Shown: positions 43,147 to 53,581, counted from the stretch's first letter. The stretch: DNA of 64,000 nucleotides from Longimicrobiaceae bacterium (GCA_036375715.1 DASVBS010000013.1:1-64000), one strand, 5' to 3'. Notes: generated by a model from the letters alone, not told the origin. Translations and numbers: made by a program.

Positions 43147-44978
43147 TCGAGCCGCTCATTCCCCGACGAATCCGGGGCGAGGAGGGCTTTGCCCTGTTCA
43201 TGGTTCTGCTTCTGGCACTGCTGGTGGCCGCGCTGTCGGTCTCGGCGGTGTCGATGCTTGGCAACGCGCGCATCATCAACCTGCAAGCGGAGAAGCAGGC
43301 GCAGATGGAGTACGCTGCGTTCTCCGGCGCGGAGATGGCGCGTGCGTTGATCAACCGGCGCCCTCAGCTCTACCCGGATTCCGGTTTCCGGGAGCTTCCC
43401 AGCGACAGCCTGCCCCTGACTGACGCTTCAGGGAGGCGGCTCACGGGTTTCACCCGCCGGGTGTACGTCGGTCCCACGGGCGTAGCAACGGGGCAGTACG
43501 GCATCTTCGGAAGCATCGTGTCGGTCGTGGAGGATCCGCGGGGGAACCGCGCAATCTTCCGACGCGAGATGGCCCAGGAGAGCTTCTCCAAGTTCGCCTA
43601 CTTTACCGATCTGGAAACCGATCCGTCGGGAGATCCCATCTACTTCGCACCGGGCGATCAGCTCTTCGGCCCGGTCCACTCGAATGACCGCATCCGGATC
43701 TACGATGCCCCCAATGGGCCTATCTTCCACGGGTCCGTCACCACCGCGCGCGACATCGTCAACGCGAATCGCGCGCGCTTCCGCCAGGGCTACGAAGAAG
43801 GGGTCACGCGGATCGAGCTGCCGGATGTCGCCGAACTGGACAAGCTGAGGGCGCTGGCAGCAAGTGGGAACACAAACCTGGTGAGCTCCACGGCCGGTGG
43901 CCTGGGCGAGGCAACGATGCGCATCGAATTCGTGGCCATCGACCTGGACGGAGACGGGAACACCACCGGGCCCGACGAGGGGTTCTTCAAGGTCTACCGC
44001 GCGAATAGCAACACCACCTCGGGGGCCCGTTGGGTGGTCGCTTCCACCGCCACGCCGGCGGAGGACTCGCCCAACTGCGGGCACCGCCACATCAGCGGCA
44101 GCACCGTGCAGTTCTACACGGCGTCGTGGCACAACAACACTTCCAGCACCCACAACGCCAGCAAGATGGAGGTCCTTCAGGGCCAGTCCGGTCAGCAGCC
44201 GGCGCGTTGCTATCCGGGCGGCTCCGATTCGCTCTCGCTGAACCTGAACTTCCAGGCCACCGACTACCGCGGCCAGTGGGTTCCCTACCCGGGCACGTGG
44301 GCGGCCCCGATGCCGGCGGCCATCGCCAGCCGAGCGGACCGGGACTACCTCTTCCCCCTGAGCCGCACCTTCAACCCCAACTTCAAGGGGGTGATCCACG
44401 TGACGGGGAAGGTCGCGGTGAGCGGCGTACTCCGTGGCCGGGTCACGCTCGCGACCACGGATGACATCGTCATCGTGGATGACTTGACGTACGCCACCGA
44501 CCCGGCGGCGGCGACCTGCAACGACATCCTGGGCCTCTTCTCCGGCGGCGAGATCGTCGTGGCGGACAACCACCTGAACTCGCCTTATAAAGTGTCCAGC
44601 TCCGGCAACATGTACCGCACCTTCGACTCCACGCCGGACGAGATCATTCACGGCGTGCTGCTCACGCTGCGCAGCTTCTCGGTGGAGAACTACTCCGGCG
44701 GGTGGGCCAACGCGGACGACTGCGAAGGATCCAACGCGGGCCGCGGCTGCCTCTACATCACCGGGGGAATCATCCAGAGCCGCCGCGGGGCGGTAGGCCA
44801 GCGCTCGGGCTCCTCGATCACCGGCTACCTCAAGCGCTACTCCTACGACCAGTGCGCCGCCACCGCCCCGCCACCCTACTATCCGACCACCGGCTACTTC
44901 GGCCGCGGCCGGCTCTTCGAGGTCGACCCCGCGGGGTTCGATATCGCGGAGTATTTCGACCGGATCACTGCTGGATAA
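43143..44978 (+). CDS. Large PilX-type pilus-associated protein
   Basis: The protein has 611 residues. The N-terminus EEGFALFMVLLLALLVAALS resembles a prepilin helix (glycine at -1, F at +1), though the first residues are longer than normal. The body is a large extracytoplasmic domain with a YFTDLETDPSGDPIYFAPGD repeat-like stretch and aromatic-rich segments; the length is unusual for PilX, which normally has about 200 residues. The TAA stop (44976-44978) is formed by the first bases of a heptamer repeat, so the natural C-terminus may have been changed. It is the last of the pilus operon and convergent with murB. Confidence 0.75.
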   Translation: MIEPLIPRRIRGEEGFALFMVLLLALLVAALSVSAVSMLGNARIINLQAEKQAQMEYAAFSGAEMARALINRRPQLYPDSGFRELPSDSLPLTDASGRRLTGFTRRVYVGPTGVATGQYGIFGSIVSVVEDPRGNRAIFRREMAQESFSKFAYFTDLETDPSGDPIYFAPGDQLFGPVHSNDRIRIYDAPNGPIFHGSVTTARDIVNANRARFRQGYEEGVTRIELPDVAELDKLRALAASGNTNLVSSTAGGLGEATMRIEFVAIDLDGDGNTTGPDEGFFKVYRANSNTTSGARWVVASTATPAEDSPNCGHRHISGSTVQFYTASWHNNTSSTHNASKMEVLQGQSGQQPARCYPGGSDSLSLNLNFQATDYRGQWVPYPGTWAAPMPAAIASRADRDYLFPLSRTFNPNFKGVIHVTGKVAVSGVLRGRVTLATTDDIVIVDDLTYATDPAAATCNDILGLFSGGEIVVADNHLNSPYKVSSSGNMYRTFDSTPDEIIHGVLLTLRSFSVENYSGGWANADDCEGSNAGRGCLYITGGIIQSRRGAVGQRSGSSITGYLKRYSYDQCAATAPPPYYPTTGYFGRGRLFEVDPAGFDIAEYFDRITAG

Positions 44979-45134
44979 TTACAGATTATTAATTATGAAT
45001 TACGAATTACGAGGCTCAAATTTGAATTCTTGGATTTTGAATGTTTTGAATTCTGAATTGAACTCGGACAGAACCCCTCGGCACCGCCTCCAGTAATTCG
45101 TACTTCGTAATTCGTAATTCGCAATTCGTAGTTC
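44974..45134. repeat. Heptamer inverted-repeat element, GAATTAC type with AT-rich loop (copy 4)
   Basis: The right arm has six tandem heptamers (GTAATTC, GTACTTC, GTAATTC twice, GCAATTC, GTAGTTC; 45093-45134). The left arm (44974-45012) has GAATTAC twice preceded by related GATAATTA and TTAATTATG units. The loop carries a second motif family: TTTGAATTC, TTTTGAATG, TTTTGAATT and CTGAATTG at 45020-45062. The element fills the whole gap between the pilX-type gene (its stop lies in the left arm) and murB (stop 9 bases beyond the right arm). The stretch is much more A+T-rich than its surroundings. Confidence 0.85.
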
Positions 45135-45142
45135 GACGCCGC

Positions 45143-46096
45143 TCAGAATTCGCCGACGAATCCGATCTCCGGCGTGAGCTCGTAGCCCAGCTGGCGCTGC
45201 ACGGTCTCCTGGCAGAGGGAGATCAGCTCGCGGATCTCGCGGGCGCGGGCGCCACCGAGGTTGACGATGATGTTGGCGTGGCGCGGGAAGATGCGGGCGC
45301 GGCCGCCGGGGTGGATGTAGCCTTTCAGGCCGCATTCGTCGATCAGGCGGCCCGCGCCGATCCCCTCGATCTTCTGGAAGATCGACCCGGCGCTGGGGAA
45401 GAGCCACAGGTCGGGGTGCCGGTCATCGCGCCACTGCAGGTTTTCCCGGATGGTCTCCCGCAGAACCTCCTCCGGCATTGGCTGGAGCCGGAAGGTCACG
45501 TCCAGCACCACGTCGGGCCGGTCGTGGAGGATGCTGTAGTCGTAACCGAAGCGGAAATAGTCCAGGTCGACGGTCTTCACCTCACCCTCCGCGGTCAGCA
45601 GCGTTGCCGCTTCGACTACCTCCTCCACGAAGACCGTTCGCTCACGCTCAGGGGGCGGCGACAGGAAGTGGAGGTTCTGCCAGATCGCCCCTCCCACGGT
45701 GCTGGGAATCCCGACGAAATGGTGCAACCCGCCTAGCCCTCGCTCCACCGTGGCCTGGATGAGGTCGTGGTAGACAATCACCCCGCTTTCGGCCCGAACG
45801 CGGGTTTCGTCCAGGAACTCGATCCGGCGCGTTTCGTTGCGGATCACCAGCCCCCTGAAGCCCCCATCCCCCACCAGGATGTTCGCCCCCAACCCGAGCA
45901 GGAAGTGCGGCACCCCCAACTCGCGGGCGAGCCGCAGCGCACCCACCAACTCCTGAGCGGTTCTCGCCCGATACAGGACATCCGCCGGTCCGCCGATGCG
46001 AAACGTCGTCAGCGGGGCCAGCGGCTCATCGTACGCCAGCCTGTCCCTACCCAGACGCTCCTCGAGGGCGTGTTGCAGCGTGCGGTTCAGCGTCAT
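45143..46096 (-). CDS. murB: UDP-N-acetylenolpyruvoylglucosamine reductase MurB
   Basis: The protein has 317 residues. FAD-binding and substrate motifs are LTTFRIGGPADVLYRARTAQ, GLGANILVGDGGFRG and FVGIPSTVGGAIWQNL. The active-site serine lies in SAGSIFQKIEG and the C-terminal acid in TPEIGFVGEF. It reduces UDP-GlcNAc-enolpyruvate to UDP-MurNAc in peptidoglycan synthesis. Size and lack of an insertion suggest the shorter MurB type. It is not in the usual mur cluster here: its downstream neighbour is a pilus operon in convergent orientation and its upstream neighbour is mltD-like in divergent orientation. Confidence 0.93.
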   Translation of the reverse strand: MTLNRTLQHALEERLGRDRLAYDEPLAPLTTFRIGGPADVLYRARTAQELVGALRLARELGVPHFLLGLGANILVGDGGFRGLVIRNETRRIEFLDETRVRAESGVIVYHDLIQATVERGLGGLHHFVGIPSTVGGAIWQNLHFLSPPPERERTVFVEEVVEAATLLTAEGEVKTVDLDYFRFGYDYSILHDRPDVVLDVTFRLQPMPEEVLRETIRENLQWRDDRHPDLWLFPSAGSIFQKIEGIGAGRLIDECGLKGYIHPGGRARIFPRHANIIVNLGGARAREIRELISLCQETVQRQLGYELTPEIGFVGEF

Positions 46097-46243
46097 TGAG
46101 CGTGTCGGTAGACGTCGGACGGGGAGGGGCGCAAGGCCTGTTCCGAGGCTTTACGAGGCATGGAACTTGTGTCGCCGGGCTCCCGTAGTGATTTGTAATT
46201 CCATGTAGTACAACGACTTCGCCGAACCCACAAAGGAGGATCG

Positions 46244-47395
46244 ATGGCGGGAGGACGCATCGACGAGAGCTCAGCGGGGTTCGGCCGCGCACAGGCTACC
46301 ACGCTCGCGATTGCCGGGATCCTCGGGGCCGCCTGGATCGGGGGCACAGTGGCCGGCAAGCAACGCTTCGATCCCGTCACGGGGGTTTCGCCGCTGGTCG
46401 CGACCAACGTGGAATCCGCCGCTCCGGCGCCAGACAACGTCACCTGGGACCTCCCCAACCTGGATCACGAACGCGTCGACTACTGGATCGAGCGTTTCAC
46501 CACCACCAAGCGGGACGAGTTCGAGCGGTTCCTGCAGCGTTCGGGGCGGTACGTCCCCATGATCTCCGCCAAGCTCGAGCAGCGCGGGATGCCGCAGGAC
46601 CTGATCTATCTGGCGATGATCGAGTCCGGCTTCAATCCCCGCGCGTACTCCCCGGCGGCGGCCTCCGGGCTCTGGCAGTTCATCGCCGAAACGGGGGAGC
46701 GCTATGGTCTCGAGATCAACCGAGCGGTGGACGAGCGCAACGATCCCGAGAAGGCGACCGATGCCGCCCTCACCTACCTGAGCGAGTTGTACGACCGCTT
46801 CGGCTCCTGGTATCTCGCCGCGGCGGCGTACAATACAGGCGAGAACCGCGTCGGGCGAATCATGCGGGAAGTGACGGGTTCCGAAAAGGGGACGGAGTAC
46901 TCTTATTACGAGATCTGGGACCGGCTACCTCGCGAGACGCGTGATTACGTCCCGTTGATGATCGCGGCCGCACGCATCGCCAAGGAGCCGCAGAAGTACG
47001 GGTTCGGAGACGTCGAGCTGGAGGCGCCGCTTTCCTACGAGGAGGTGGTTGTGGATCCCGGTACCCCGCTGCAGGCGATCGCGGAGGCCGCCGGCGTCGA
47101 GCTTGGTGACCTTAAGCAGCTCAACCCGCAGCTGAGGCTCAACCGCACGCGCAACGATCAGCGCTCCGTGCTCCGGGTCCCGCCCGGCACGCGCACCACC
47201 TTCCTGGTGAACTGGCCCGAGGTCCGTAAGCAGAAGACGTACGCGGTGCGCGAGTACAGGATCCGCAGGGGCGATTCGCTACTCGGAATCGCCCGTAGAC
47301 ACGGGGTGACCGTACAGGCGATCAAGGATGCTAACTCGCTTACCGGCAACCGCATCATTGCCGGCAGGACACTGAAGATCCCCGCCGAGGGATGA
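46244..47395 (+). CDS. Membrane-bound lytic murein transglycosylase (MltD-like) with LysM domains
   Basis: A 383-residue protein. A membrane anchor or signal covers about 17-38 (TTLAIAGILGAAWIGGTVAG). The SLT domain (about 105-240) has catalytic E127 in AMIESGFNP, then AASGLWQFIAETGERYGL and YLAAAAYNTGENR. The C-terminus has two LysM-like domains (about 262-310 and 333-380; the second with REYRIRRGDSLLGIARRHGV). It cleaves peptidoglycan and binds it through LysM. The Shine-Dalgarno AGGAGG sits 6-11 bases upstream of the ATG. It is read away from murB. Confidence 0.92.
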   Translation: MAGGRIDESSAGFGRAQATTLAIAGILGAAWIGGTVAGKQRFDPVTGVSPLVATNVESAAPAPDNVTWDLPNLDHERVDYWIERFTTTKRDEFERFLQRSGRYVPMISAKLEQRGMPQDLIYLAMIESGFNPRAYSPAAASGLWQFIAETGERYGLEINRAVDERNDPEKATDAALTYLSELYDRFGSWYLAAAAYNTGENRVGRIMREVTGSEKGTEYSYYEIWDRLPRETRDYVPLMIAAARIAKEPQKYGFGDVELEAPLSYEEVVVDPGTPLQAIAEAAGVELGDLKQLNPQLRLNRTRNDQRSVLRVPPGTRTTFLVNWPEVRKQKTYAVREYRIRRGDSLLGIARRHGVTVQAIKDANSLTGNRIIAGRTLKIPAEG

Positions 47396-47459
47396 TCGAG
47401 GCGCACCTACGCGCGATTGCGGGGTACAGCGTCGCGAACGACCACCCTGGGAGCTGGCT

Positions 47460-48062
47460 ATGATCGAGATTACCCCCGCAGCGCGGGCCCAGATACAGAG
47501 CTTGGTAGATCAGGCAGTGGTGCAGGATCCGGCACTTCGCATCGAGCTGGATCGCTCAAACCCCTCGCCGCTTGTCCGCAGCTATACCATCTCGCTCGTT
47601 GAGCGGGATGATCGACTGCGTACCGAGATCGCCATCAACGTCGATGAGATCCGGGTCTTCCTGAACCTGGACACCTCCAACCTGCTCAGCGGAGCGACGA
47701 TCGACTGGGTCGAGGAAGACGGCAACGGTGGATTCCGCGTCGAGGATCCCAGGGCACGCGCCGCCGCGGCGCGGCACCAGCCCAGCGAGCTGCGCATCTC
47801 GGGCCCGATGGCGGAGCGGGTTCAGCAGGTGATCGACGAGGTGATCAACCCTGCGATCGCCGCGCACGGAGGCTACGTCGAGCTGGTCGACGTGAGCGAT
47901 GACACGCTCTATCTCCGGATGGGGGGCGGCTGTCAGGGGTGCGCTGCCTCGGCGGCCACATTGCGGATGGGCATTGAGCGGATGGTTCGCGAGCAGGTGC
48001 CCGAGATCCGGGAGATCATCGACGTCACCGACCACACCGCCGGGGTAAATCCCTACTACTGA
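47460..48062 (+). CDS. Fe-S carrier protein NfuA-like (NifU C-terminal domain)
   Basis: A 200-residue protein with two parts. The first, about 1-100, is a degenerate A-type (HesB-like) domain that lacks the Fe-S cysteines. The second is a NifU C-terminal domain with C158 and C161 in GGGCQGCAAS, the site of the [4Fe-4S] cluster. This is the E. coli NfuA layout: it receives clusters from a scaffold and passes them to client enzymes. It complements the suf operon upstream. Its 3' end overlaps the convergent histidine kinase by 7 bases, so there is no terminator between them. Confidence 0.92.
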   Translation: MIEITPAARAQIQSLVDQAVVQDPALRIELDRSNPSPLVRSYTISLVERDDRLRTEIAINVDEIRVFLNLDTSNLLSGATIDWVEEDGNGGFRVEDPRARAAAARHQPSELRISGPMAERVQQVIDEVINPAIAAHGGYVELVDVSDDTLYLRMGGGCQGCAASAATLRMGIERMVREQVPEIREIIDVTDHTAGVNPYY

Positions 48063-51007
48063 GGGTGCGAAGCGTCCTGGCGCGGGGAAGCGATACCGGG
48101 CGAGGGCATCCACAGGTTCTGCCTGGCCCGTACCTGCTGGAGTGGAAGCACCAGGGTAAAGTCGCTCCCCACTCCGGGCTCGCTCCGCACCAGGATCCTG
48201 CCGCCCAGCAGCTCCGCATAGCGCCCCGCCAGATAGAGACCGAGCCCGGCGCCGCCGTGCGCCCGCGACAGACCGGTGTCCAGCTGCTCGAAGGGTAGGA
48301 AGAGTCGGGACTGATCTTCCCGCGCGATACCCATCCCCGTGTCCGATACCCGAATGGAGACTTCTTTCGCGTCCTGCGACAGGGTGATTGAAACCCGCCC
48401 TTCGCGGGTGAACTTCACGGCGTTTCCGGCGAGGTAGCTCAGGATCTGCCGTACCTTGTCGGGGTCGGTGTTCACCACCCGCCGCTCCTCCTCCGGCACC
48501 TCGTTCTCCATCACGAAGTCCAACCCTTTCTCCCTGGCCAGCGGACGAATGATCGCCGCGACCTCCTCGACGACGTGCCACAGGTCGGAATCGGCGAGCT
48601 GCACCTCGAAGCGGCCGGCCTCGAGCCGCGAGAAGGAGAGGACATCCTCGATGAGGGTGCGCAGCTGCTGCGTAGCCTTCTGCATGCGTGCGATCGTCTC
48701 CCGCTGACGCGGCGCGAGCTCTCCGTAGATCCCGAGCTCGAGGAGCTCCAGATTTCCCAGCAGGCCGTTCAGGGGCGTCCTCACCTCGTGACTCATGGTC
48801 GCGATGAACGCCGACTTTGCCCTCGACGCCGCTTCCGCGGCCTCGAGGAGGCGGGCGTTCTCCACTGCCACAGCCGCGTTGCCGGCAAGACGCTCCAACA
48901 GCTCGAGGTCGGCCTTGCCAAAGACCTTGGTCGTCGAGGTACGGGCGCTCACCGCGGTGAGCGCCCCGAGCGCGCCGGACCGCCCCAGGAGTGGAGCACA
49001 CACCACCGAGCGCATGGTCTCGGGGTCCACGTCGGCACTGCTCGCCCGCGTGTCGTGCCACGTCTCTCGGATCAGGAGCGAGCGCCGGTTACGGATGACC
49101 CAGCCCGCCACGCTGGACTCCATCGTGATCTCCTGCCCCGCCGAGCTCGCCAGCAGGCCCAGCGTGTAGTCGGCCAGGCGCAGCCGCGTCCCCGCTCCCG
49201 ACACCAGTGAAATGGCCACCCCATCCGCGTCGACGAGCCGTTCCGCGGCTTCCGTAATGCGCGGCAACAGGGTCTGCAGGTCCAGCGTGGAGGCAAGGGA
49301 GCGGGCGATGTCTCCCAACTCCTCCAGCTCCTCGTGGCGGCCCGTGAGCGCCGCGGCCATCTCGTCGAAGGCACTGCCGAGCTCTCGAATCTCCACTGGA
49401 GTCGAGACCGGCAGTCGGCCCACCCGAGCAACGAGGTCGCCCGCGGCAAGCGCCCCCGCTGCGCTCCGCATGCGGAGGAGCGGGGCCGCCAGATACCTTC
49501 CCAGAGCGTTGCTCGCCAGCAATGCCAGCACGCTGACGGCGATGAGGAGGCTGAACAGCCGCAGGTAAGACTCGGCTACGAAGCTCTGGATCCGGGTGAA
49601 GGGCTCCTCCATCCACACCCACCACCCCAGGCCCGGAATGGCCGCGACGCCCGCGAGAAACTCCGGGTGCCCCCCCGCGCCGAGCTCGCTCTGCCGCTGG
49701 GAGTCGCGGGTGAAGTAGGCGGTGGCGGGTAGCGGACGCGAAGTCACCGACGCGAACACGACTGAGTCCACCTCGGAGAAGGTCGACGGGTACGCGCCTG
49801 TTGCCGTGTGGCTGTCGTAGATCACGGAGCGCTGTCCGTCGGCCACTACCAGGCGCTCGTACTCCCAGGGGCGTGGGTTCGACTCGGGCAGGGTGCGCAG
49901 GTCGAGCGCGCCGACCAGGTGCCCCGCGACCGTGTCCGCCTGAATCACGGGGTACGACACCAGTACCACCGGGATCAGGCTCCCCGAAGGGGAGCGCATG
50001 ATCTCCGGGGAAAGGGTTCGCCTGAGGTCGCCGGCAAGTGGGCCCTGGGCGGTGTCGGCCACCACAACCGGCCGCTCGCGGGCGACAGGGATCACTCCGC
50101 CGGGATCGATCGCGACGATCCGGCCGGACGCGTCGGTAGCGTGGACCCCCACGAAGCCGGGGAACTGCTCGCGAACGACCCCGACAATCCGCTGCAGCTG
50201 GGCGGAATCAAAGGAACCCGACCGCTCGGAGGCGAGCACCCCCGACCGCAGCGCATGCTCGTGGAGCAGCACGTACTGCTCGAGCTTCGAAGCGTAGGCC
50301 TGGGTGTAAGTCAACACCCGCTGCTCGGCAGCGGACAGATTGCGCGACCACTCCCGCCGACCGATCCAGATGCCGAAGACGAGTGCCGGTACGATGGCTG
50401 CCGTCGCCGTGATCACGGCGATGACCGACTGGAGCCCCGGGAAGCGGGGAATCCGCAACGCCCAGCGGACGAAGGGGATCAGCAGCAGCAGCTCGACGAG
50501 GACCGCGTTGAACAGCCCGTTGAGGACCTGCTTGAGGACGATGACCCCGAAGGTCGTGGCGTCGTAGTCGAGCGCCACCCAAGAGGCCAGGTAGAGCACC
50601 GGCGCACCGGCCACCACCCAGTACAGCATATCCGCCACCATCGGGCGTACCTTGCGGCGCGCCGCCAGCAGCCCCACGAACCCGGCTTCGAGGGTGAAGA
50701 TGAGCCACCCCCACCCGTGCCCCCAGAGCGCCAGGCTCCGGGCTCCCGCCAGCCCGCCAGCCAGCAGCCCCTTGGCAGGTCCGAACGCAACCGCCGCGAG
50801 CAGCGCGAACACTCCCCCGAGCAGCATGTCGATGCCGGGAGACAGTTGCACGGGGAGGAGGTTCAGGAGAAAGCCGGCGCCTCCCAGTAGGGACGCGGCA
50901 AGCCACCGGAAGGCAGTACCGCCCGCCGGAACTTCCAGCAGTTCGGGAGAAGGAGAGGACGACGGCTCCGGATCGGCGCTGCCTACCGCTCCGGACGGAG
51001 AACTCAC
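48056..51007 (-). CDS. Large membrane sensor histidine kinase
   Basis: The protein has 983 residues. It begins with a disordered S/P-rich N-terminus, followed by six membrane helices (about 30-215) of a membrane-embedded sensor type. A large extracellular sensor follows (about 230-490), then a helix, a HAMP-like region, a GAF-type domain (about 545-715) with [20 protein letters not shown], and a HisKA domain with H740 in [12 protein letters not shown]. The catalytic domain carries [12 protein letters not shown] and a [11 protein letters not shown]-box. It has no receiver, so a separate response regulator is needed, but none is adjacent. The start ATG overlaps the stop of the VWA gene (ATGA), so the two are a unit. 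Confidence 0.9.
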   Translation of the reverse strand: MSSPSGAVGSADPEPSSSPSPELLEVPAGGTAFRWLAASLLGGAGFLLNLLPVQLSPGIDMLLGGVFALLAAVAFGPAKGLLAGGLAGARSLALWGHGWGWLIFTLEAGFVGLLAARRKVRPMVADMLYWVVAGAPVLYLASWVALDYDATTFGVIVLKQVLNGLFNAVLVELLLLIPFVRWALRIPRFPGLQSVIAVITATAAIVPALVFGIWIGRREWSRNLSAAEQRVLTYTQAYASKLEQYVLLHEHALRSGVLASERSGSFDSAQLQRIVGVVREQFPGFVGVHATDASGRIVAIDPGGVIPVARERPVVVADTAQGPLAGDLRRTLSPEIMRSPSGSLIPVVLVSYPVIQADTVAGHLVGALDLRTLPESNPRPWEYERLVVADGQRSVIYDSHTATGAYPSTFSEVDSVVFASVTSRPLPATAYFTRDSQRQSELGAGGHPEFLAGVAAIPGLGWWVWMEEPFTRIQSFVAESYLRLFSLLIAVSVLALLASNALGRYLAAPLLRMRSAAGALAAGDLVARVGRLPVSTPVEIRELGSAFDEMAAALTGRHEELEELGDIARSLASTLDLQTLLPRITEAAERLVDADGVAISLVSGAGTRLRLADYTLGLLASSAGQEITMESSVAGWVIRNRRSLLIRETWHDTRASSADVDPETMRSVVCAPLLGRSGALGALTAVSARTSTTKVFGKADLELLERLAGNAAVAVENARLLEAAEAASRAKSAFIATMSHEVRTPLNGLLGNLELLELGIYGELAPRQRETIARMQKATQQLRTLIEDVLSFSRLEAGRFEVQLADSDLWHVVEEVAAIIRPLAREKGLDFVMENEVPEEERRVVNTDPDKVRQILSYLAGNAVKFTREGRVSITLSQDAKEVSIRVSDTGMGIAREDQSRLFLPFEQLDTGLSRAHGGAGLGLYLAGRYAELLGGRILVRSEPGVGSDFTLVLPLQQVRARQNLWMPSPGIASPRQDASHPQ

Positions 51008-52299
51008 CCCGCTCTCCGCGTCCTGCGGCGCAGGAAATCGCGCATGATGTACTGGCCGAGCGTCATCGTAGTCGTGAAGTAGGCCTTTCCACGCGCAATC
51101 TGCGATACCTGGTTGACGAACGCGACCAGCGCGGCGTCACGAGCCAGCATGAACGTGTTGATGAGAATGCCGGCCTTGCGACAGGCGGCTACCTCGGCGA
51201 AGGTCTCGCGCAACACTCGCGCGTCGAGACCCATCGGGTTCTTGTAGACCTGACCGTTGGGGAGGGTGATCGCCGAAGGCTTCCCATCGGTGATCATGAC
51301 GATCTGACGCATCTCCTTGTTCTGCGAGAGCAGGAGGCGGCGCGCCAGCTTCAACCCCTCGGCGGTGTTGGTGTGGAAGGGTCCCACCTTGGCGTGGGCC
51401 AGCCGGGAGAGGGGAATCTCCTCCGCCCGGTCGCCGAAGAGAACGACGCGCAGCGTATCGCCCGGGAACTGGGTGCGGATCAGGTGCGTCAGGGCGAGCG
51501 CCACCTTCTTCGCCGGCGTGAACCGATCCTCGCCGTAGAGGATCATCGAGTGGCTGGTGTCGAGCAGCAGCACCGTCGCACAGCTCGAGCGATACTCGGT
51601 CTGGTGGACATGCAGGTCACCGTAATCGAGCTCCAGCGTTCCGTCTTCGCGCAGCCCGTTGCGCGCCAGCGCGCTGGTGAGCGTGCGGGGAATGTCCAGG
51701 TTCAACGTATCCCCGAACTCATAGGGGCGACTGGCTGCCTCGGCTTCGACCCCGGTGGAGAGGTGCGGAGTGTCGTGCGCGCCAAAGCCGGACCGCCCCA
51801 TGGCGCCCAGCAGGTGGCGAAGGGTGCGATAGCCGAGGAAGTCGATCCCCTTCTGGGTCAGGTTGAACTCTACCTGCTGCGCCGCCGAGCGTGCCTCGTC
51901 GATCGTCCCCGGCACGTCTGTAGGCTGGAAGTTGCCTCCCGGCATCGTGGGTGGTTGCGAGAGGTTGAGGTAGCCCTCCTCGACCAGACGTTCCACGAGC
52001 CGGTCGAGCAGCTCGGCAATCTGGTTGCGAACCTCCTCGTCCCCCTCGCCCTCCCCGCGGAGCTCCTTGATCATCTCCGGCGTAAGCTGCCCGCTTTCGA
52101 TCAGCGCGCGGAGCAGCGCCTCCTTCAGGGCGTCGAGCGAGCGATCGTCATCCCCGAATTCGCCCCAGTAGGGGTGGAAGTACGGACCTCCCGCAAAGCC
52201 GCTCTGAAGCAGAAAGTCGGAAAGGTGCTCCAGGAGAGCCTCGAGGTTCAGCGCGTCGGCCCGGTGACCCGTGTATCGGGTGTAGTTGGTAAATCTCAT
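51004..52299 (-). CDS. VWA-domain protein coupled to histidine kinase
   Basis: The protein has 431 residues and no signal peptide. The VWA domain (about 240-415) has a complete MIDAS site with D247-T-S-H-S251 (LLLDTSHSM) and a later TDGKPSA acid. The N-terminal 230 residues are helical, charged and not assignable ([31 protein letters not shown]). This layout resembles VWA proteins that pair with MoxR-type ATPases, but no MoxR gene is in the window; the next gene on the strand is the histidine kinase, sharing an ATGA overlap. A possible role as a metal-dependent partner of the kinase pathway is inference. Confidence 0.85.
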   Translation of the reverse strand: MRFTNYTRYTGHRADALNLEALLEHLSDFLLQSGFAGGPYFHPYWGEFGDDDRSLDALKEALLRALIESGQLTPEMIKELRGEGEGDEEVRNQIAELLDRLVERLVEEGYLNLSQPPTMPGGNFQPTDVPGTIDEARSAAQQVEFNLTQKGIDFLGYRTLRHLLGAMGRSGFGAHDTPHLSTGVEAEAASRPYEFGDTLNLDIPRTLTSALARNGLREDGTLELDYGDLHVHQTEYRSSCATVLLLDTSHSMILYGEDRFTPAKKVALALTHLIRTQFPGDTLRVVLFGDRAEEIPLSRLAHAKVGPFHTNTAEGLKLARRLLLSQNKEMRQIVMITDGKPSAITLPNGQVYKNPMGLDARVLRETFAEVAACRKAGILINTFMLARDAALVAFVNQVSQIARGKAYFTTTMTLGQYIMRDFLRRRTRRAG

Positions 52300-52456
52300 G
52301 GCACCGGAAGGTCGAGGATGGAGACCAGCGCGGCCGCGCGTCGCGACTCGCTATTATGCAAACTATGACGCTATCACCTGATGCAACAGCCGGTCGCGCC
52401 CGAACGCTCGCAACAGGAGGTCGCACCGGACGGCAATTGTTGGGGTATGCGAGACC

Positions 52457-53581
52457 ATGACCGATTCCGACCTGCGCGAGCTTCGCGCCGCGCTGCTCAC
52501 CTGGTACGACGAGAACCGCCGCGATCTTCCCTGGCGCTTCGAAAACGGCACACCGCCGGATCCGTATCGTGTCTGGCTATCCGAGGTCATGCTACAGCAG
52601 ACCAGGGTGGATACCGTTCTGTCGTACTACCATCGATGGCTGGAGCGCTTTCCCACACTGCAAGCCGTTGCTGAGGCTCCACTCGACGACATCTTGAAGG
52701 CTTGGGAGGGGCTCGGTTATTACTCCCGTGCCCGCAACTTCCACCGCGCCGTGCGCGAGGTCCACGAGCGCTACGGGGGCGCTCTCCCGGGGGACCCCGA
52801 TGCGTTCCGAAGTCTTCCCGGGGTGGGTCGATACACCGCCGGTGCGGTGATGTCGATCGCTTTCGGTCACGAGCAACCCGTGGTGGACGGGAACGTCCGC
52901 CGGGTCTTCGCGCGCTGGCTGGAGCGCCCCGAGCCGAGCGAGCCGGAGCTGTGGGATCTCGCCCGGCGACTGGTCCGGGGCGCGCGTCCCGGCTGCCTCA
53001 ACCAGGCGGTGATGGAACTCGGCGCGATCGTCTGCACGCCACGCGCGCCGCGCTGTACAGCCTGCCCCGCTGCTTCGCGCTGCGCCGCCCGGGCGGCTGG
53101 CACGCAGGAGCAGCATCCGCGACCAAAGCGACGGGGCCCGCTTCCCCACGAAGCCCGCGTGGCGACAGTTGTCGAGTCGGACGGGCGACTGCTGCTGGCG
53201 CGCGCCCCCTCCCGCGGGCGCCTTGCGGGCCTGTGGGAGTTTCCCGGCGACTGCCTGCGCACCGAAGAAGCTCCGGGCCCTGGCGCCGAGCGCGGCCTGG
53301 CCGCTCGGCTAGGCGTCCGGATCGCGGCCGGATCGGAGTTGGGAATGGTGGTTCACACCTTCACGCACGTTCGCGTGAGCTACCATGTGGTGCGGGGCAC
53401 GCTCCTCGAGGGCACCCCCCGGCCGCTCGGATATCAGGAGGTGCGCTGGGTACACCCCCGTGAGCTCGCTTCCCTCGCCCTCCCTAAAGCCCAGCAGCGC
53501 ATTGCCGCCCTCGCTCTACGGCAACGCTCGGACGATCAGCGGCATCGAAAAGCTGAAACCCCTGCGGAACGGATGTCGTAG
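52457..53581 (+). CDS. mutY: A/G-specific adenine glycosylase MutY
   Basis: A 374-residue DNA glycosylase that removes A opposite 8-oxoG. The catalytic E43 lies in LSEVMLQQTRVDTVLSYY; the helix-hairpin-helix is LPGVGRYTAGAVMSIAFG with the catalytic D in VVDGNVRR. The [4Fe-4S] ligands are C-x6-C-x2-C-x5-C (CTPRAPRCTACPAASRC). The C-terminal NUDIX-like domain has GRLAGLWEFPGD and ends near residue 355. It needs Fe-S insertion, supplied by the suf system. It is divergent from the VWA gene, with 157 bases between the two starts. Confidence 0.95.
   Translation: MTDSDLRELRAALLTWYDENRRDLPWRFENGTPPDPYRVWLSEVMLQQTRVDTVLSYYHRWLERFPTLQAVAEAPLDDILKAWEGLGYYSRARNFHRAVREVHERYGGALPGDPDAFRSLPGVGRYTAGAVMSIAFGHEQPVVDGNVRRVFARWLERPEPSEPELWDLARRLVRGARPGCLNQAVMELGAIVCTPRAPRCTACPAASRCAARAAGTQEQHPRPKRRGPLPHEARVATVVESDGRLLLARAPSRGRLAGLWEFPGDCLRTEEAPGPGAERGLAARLGVRIAAGSELGMVVHTFTHVRVSYHVVRGTLLEGTPRPLGYQEVRWVHPRELASLALPKAQQRIAALALRQRSDDQRHRKAETPAERMS

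Noticed and set aside
47556..49061. 501-codon minus-strand frame overlapping the nfuA-like and kinase genes
   Set aside because: It is out of frame with the kinase and antisense to the NfuA-like gene. The translation is arginine- and glycine-rich with no domain.
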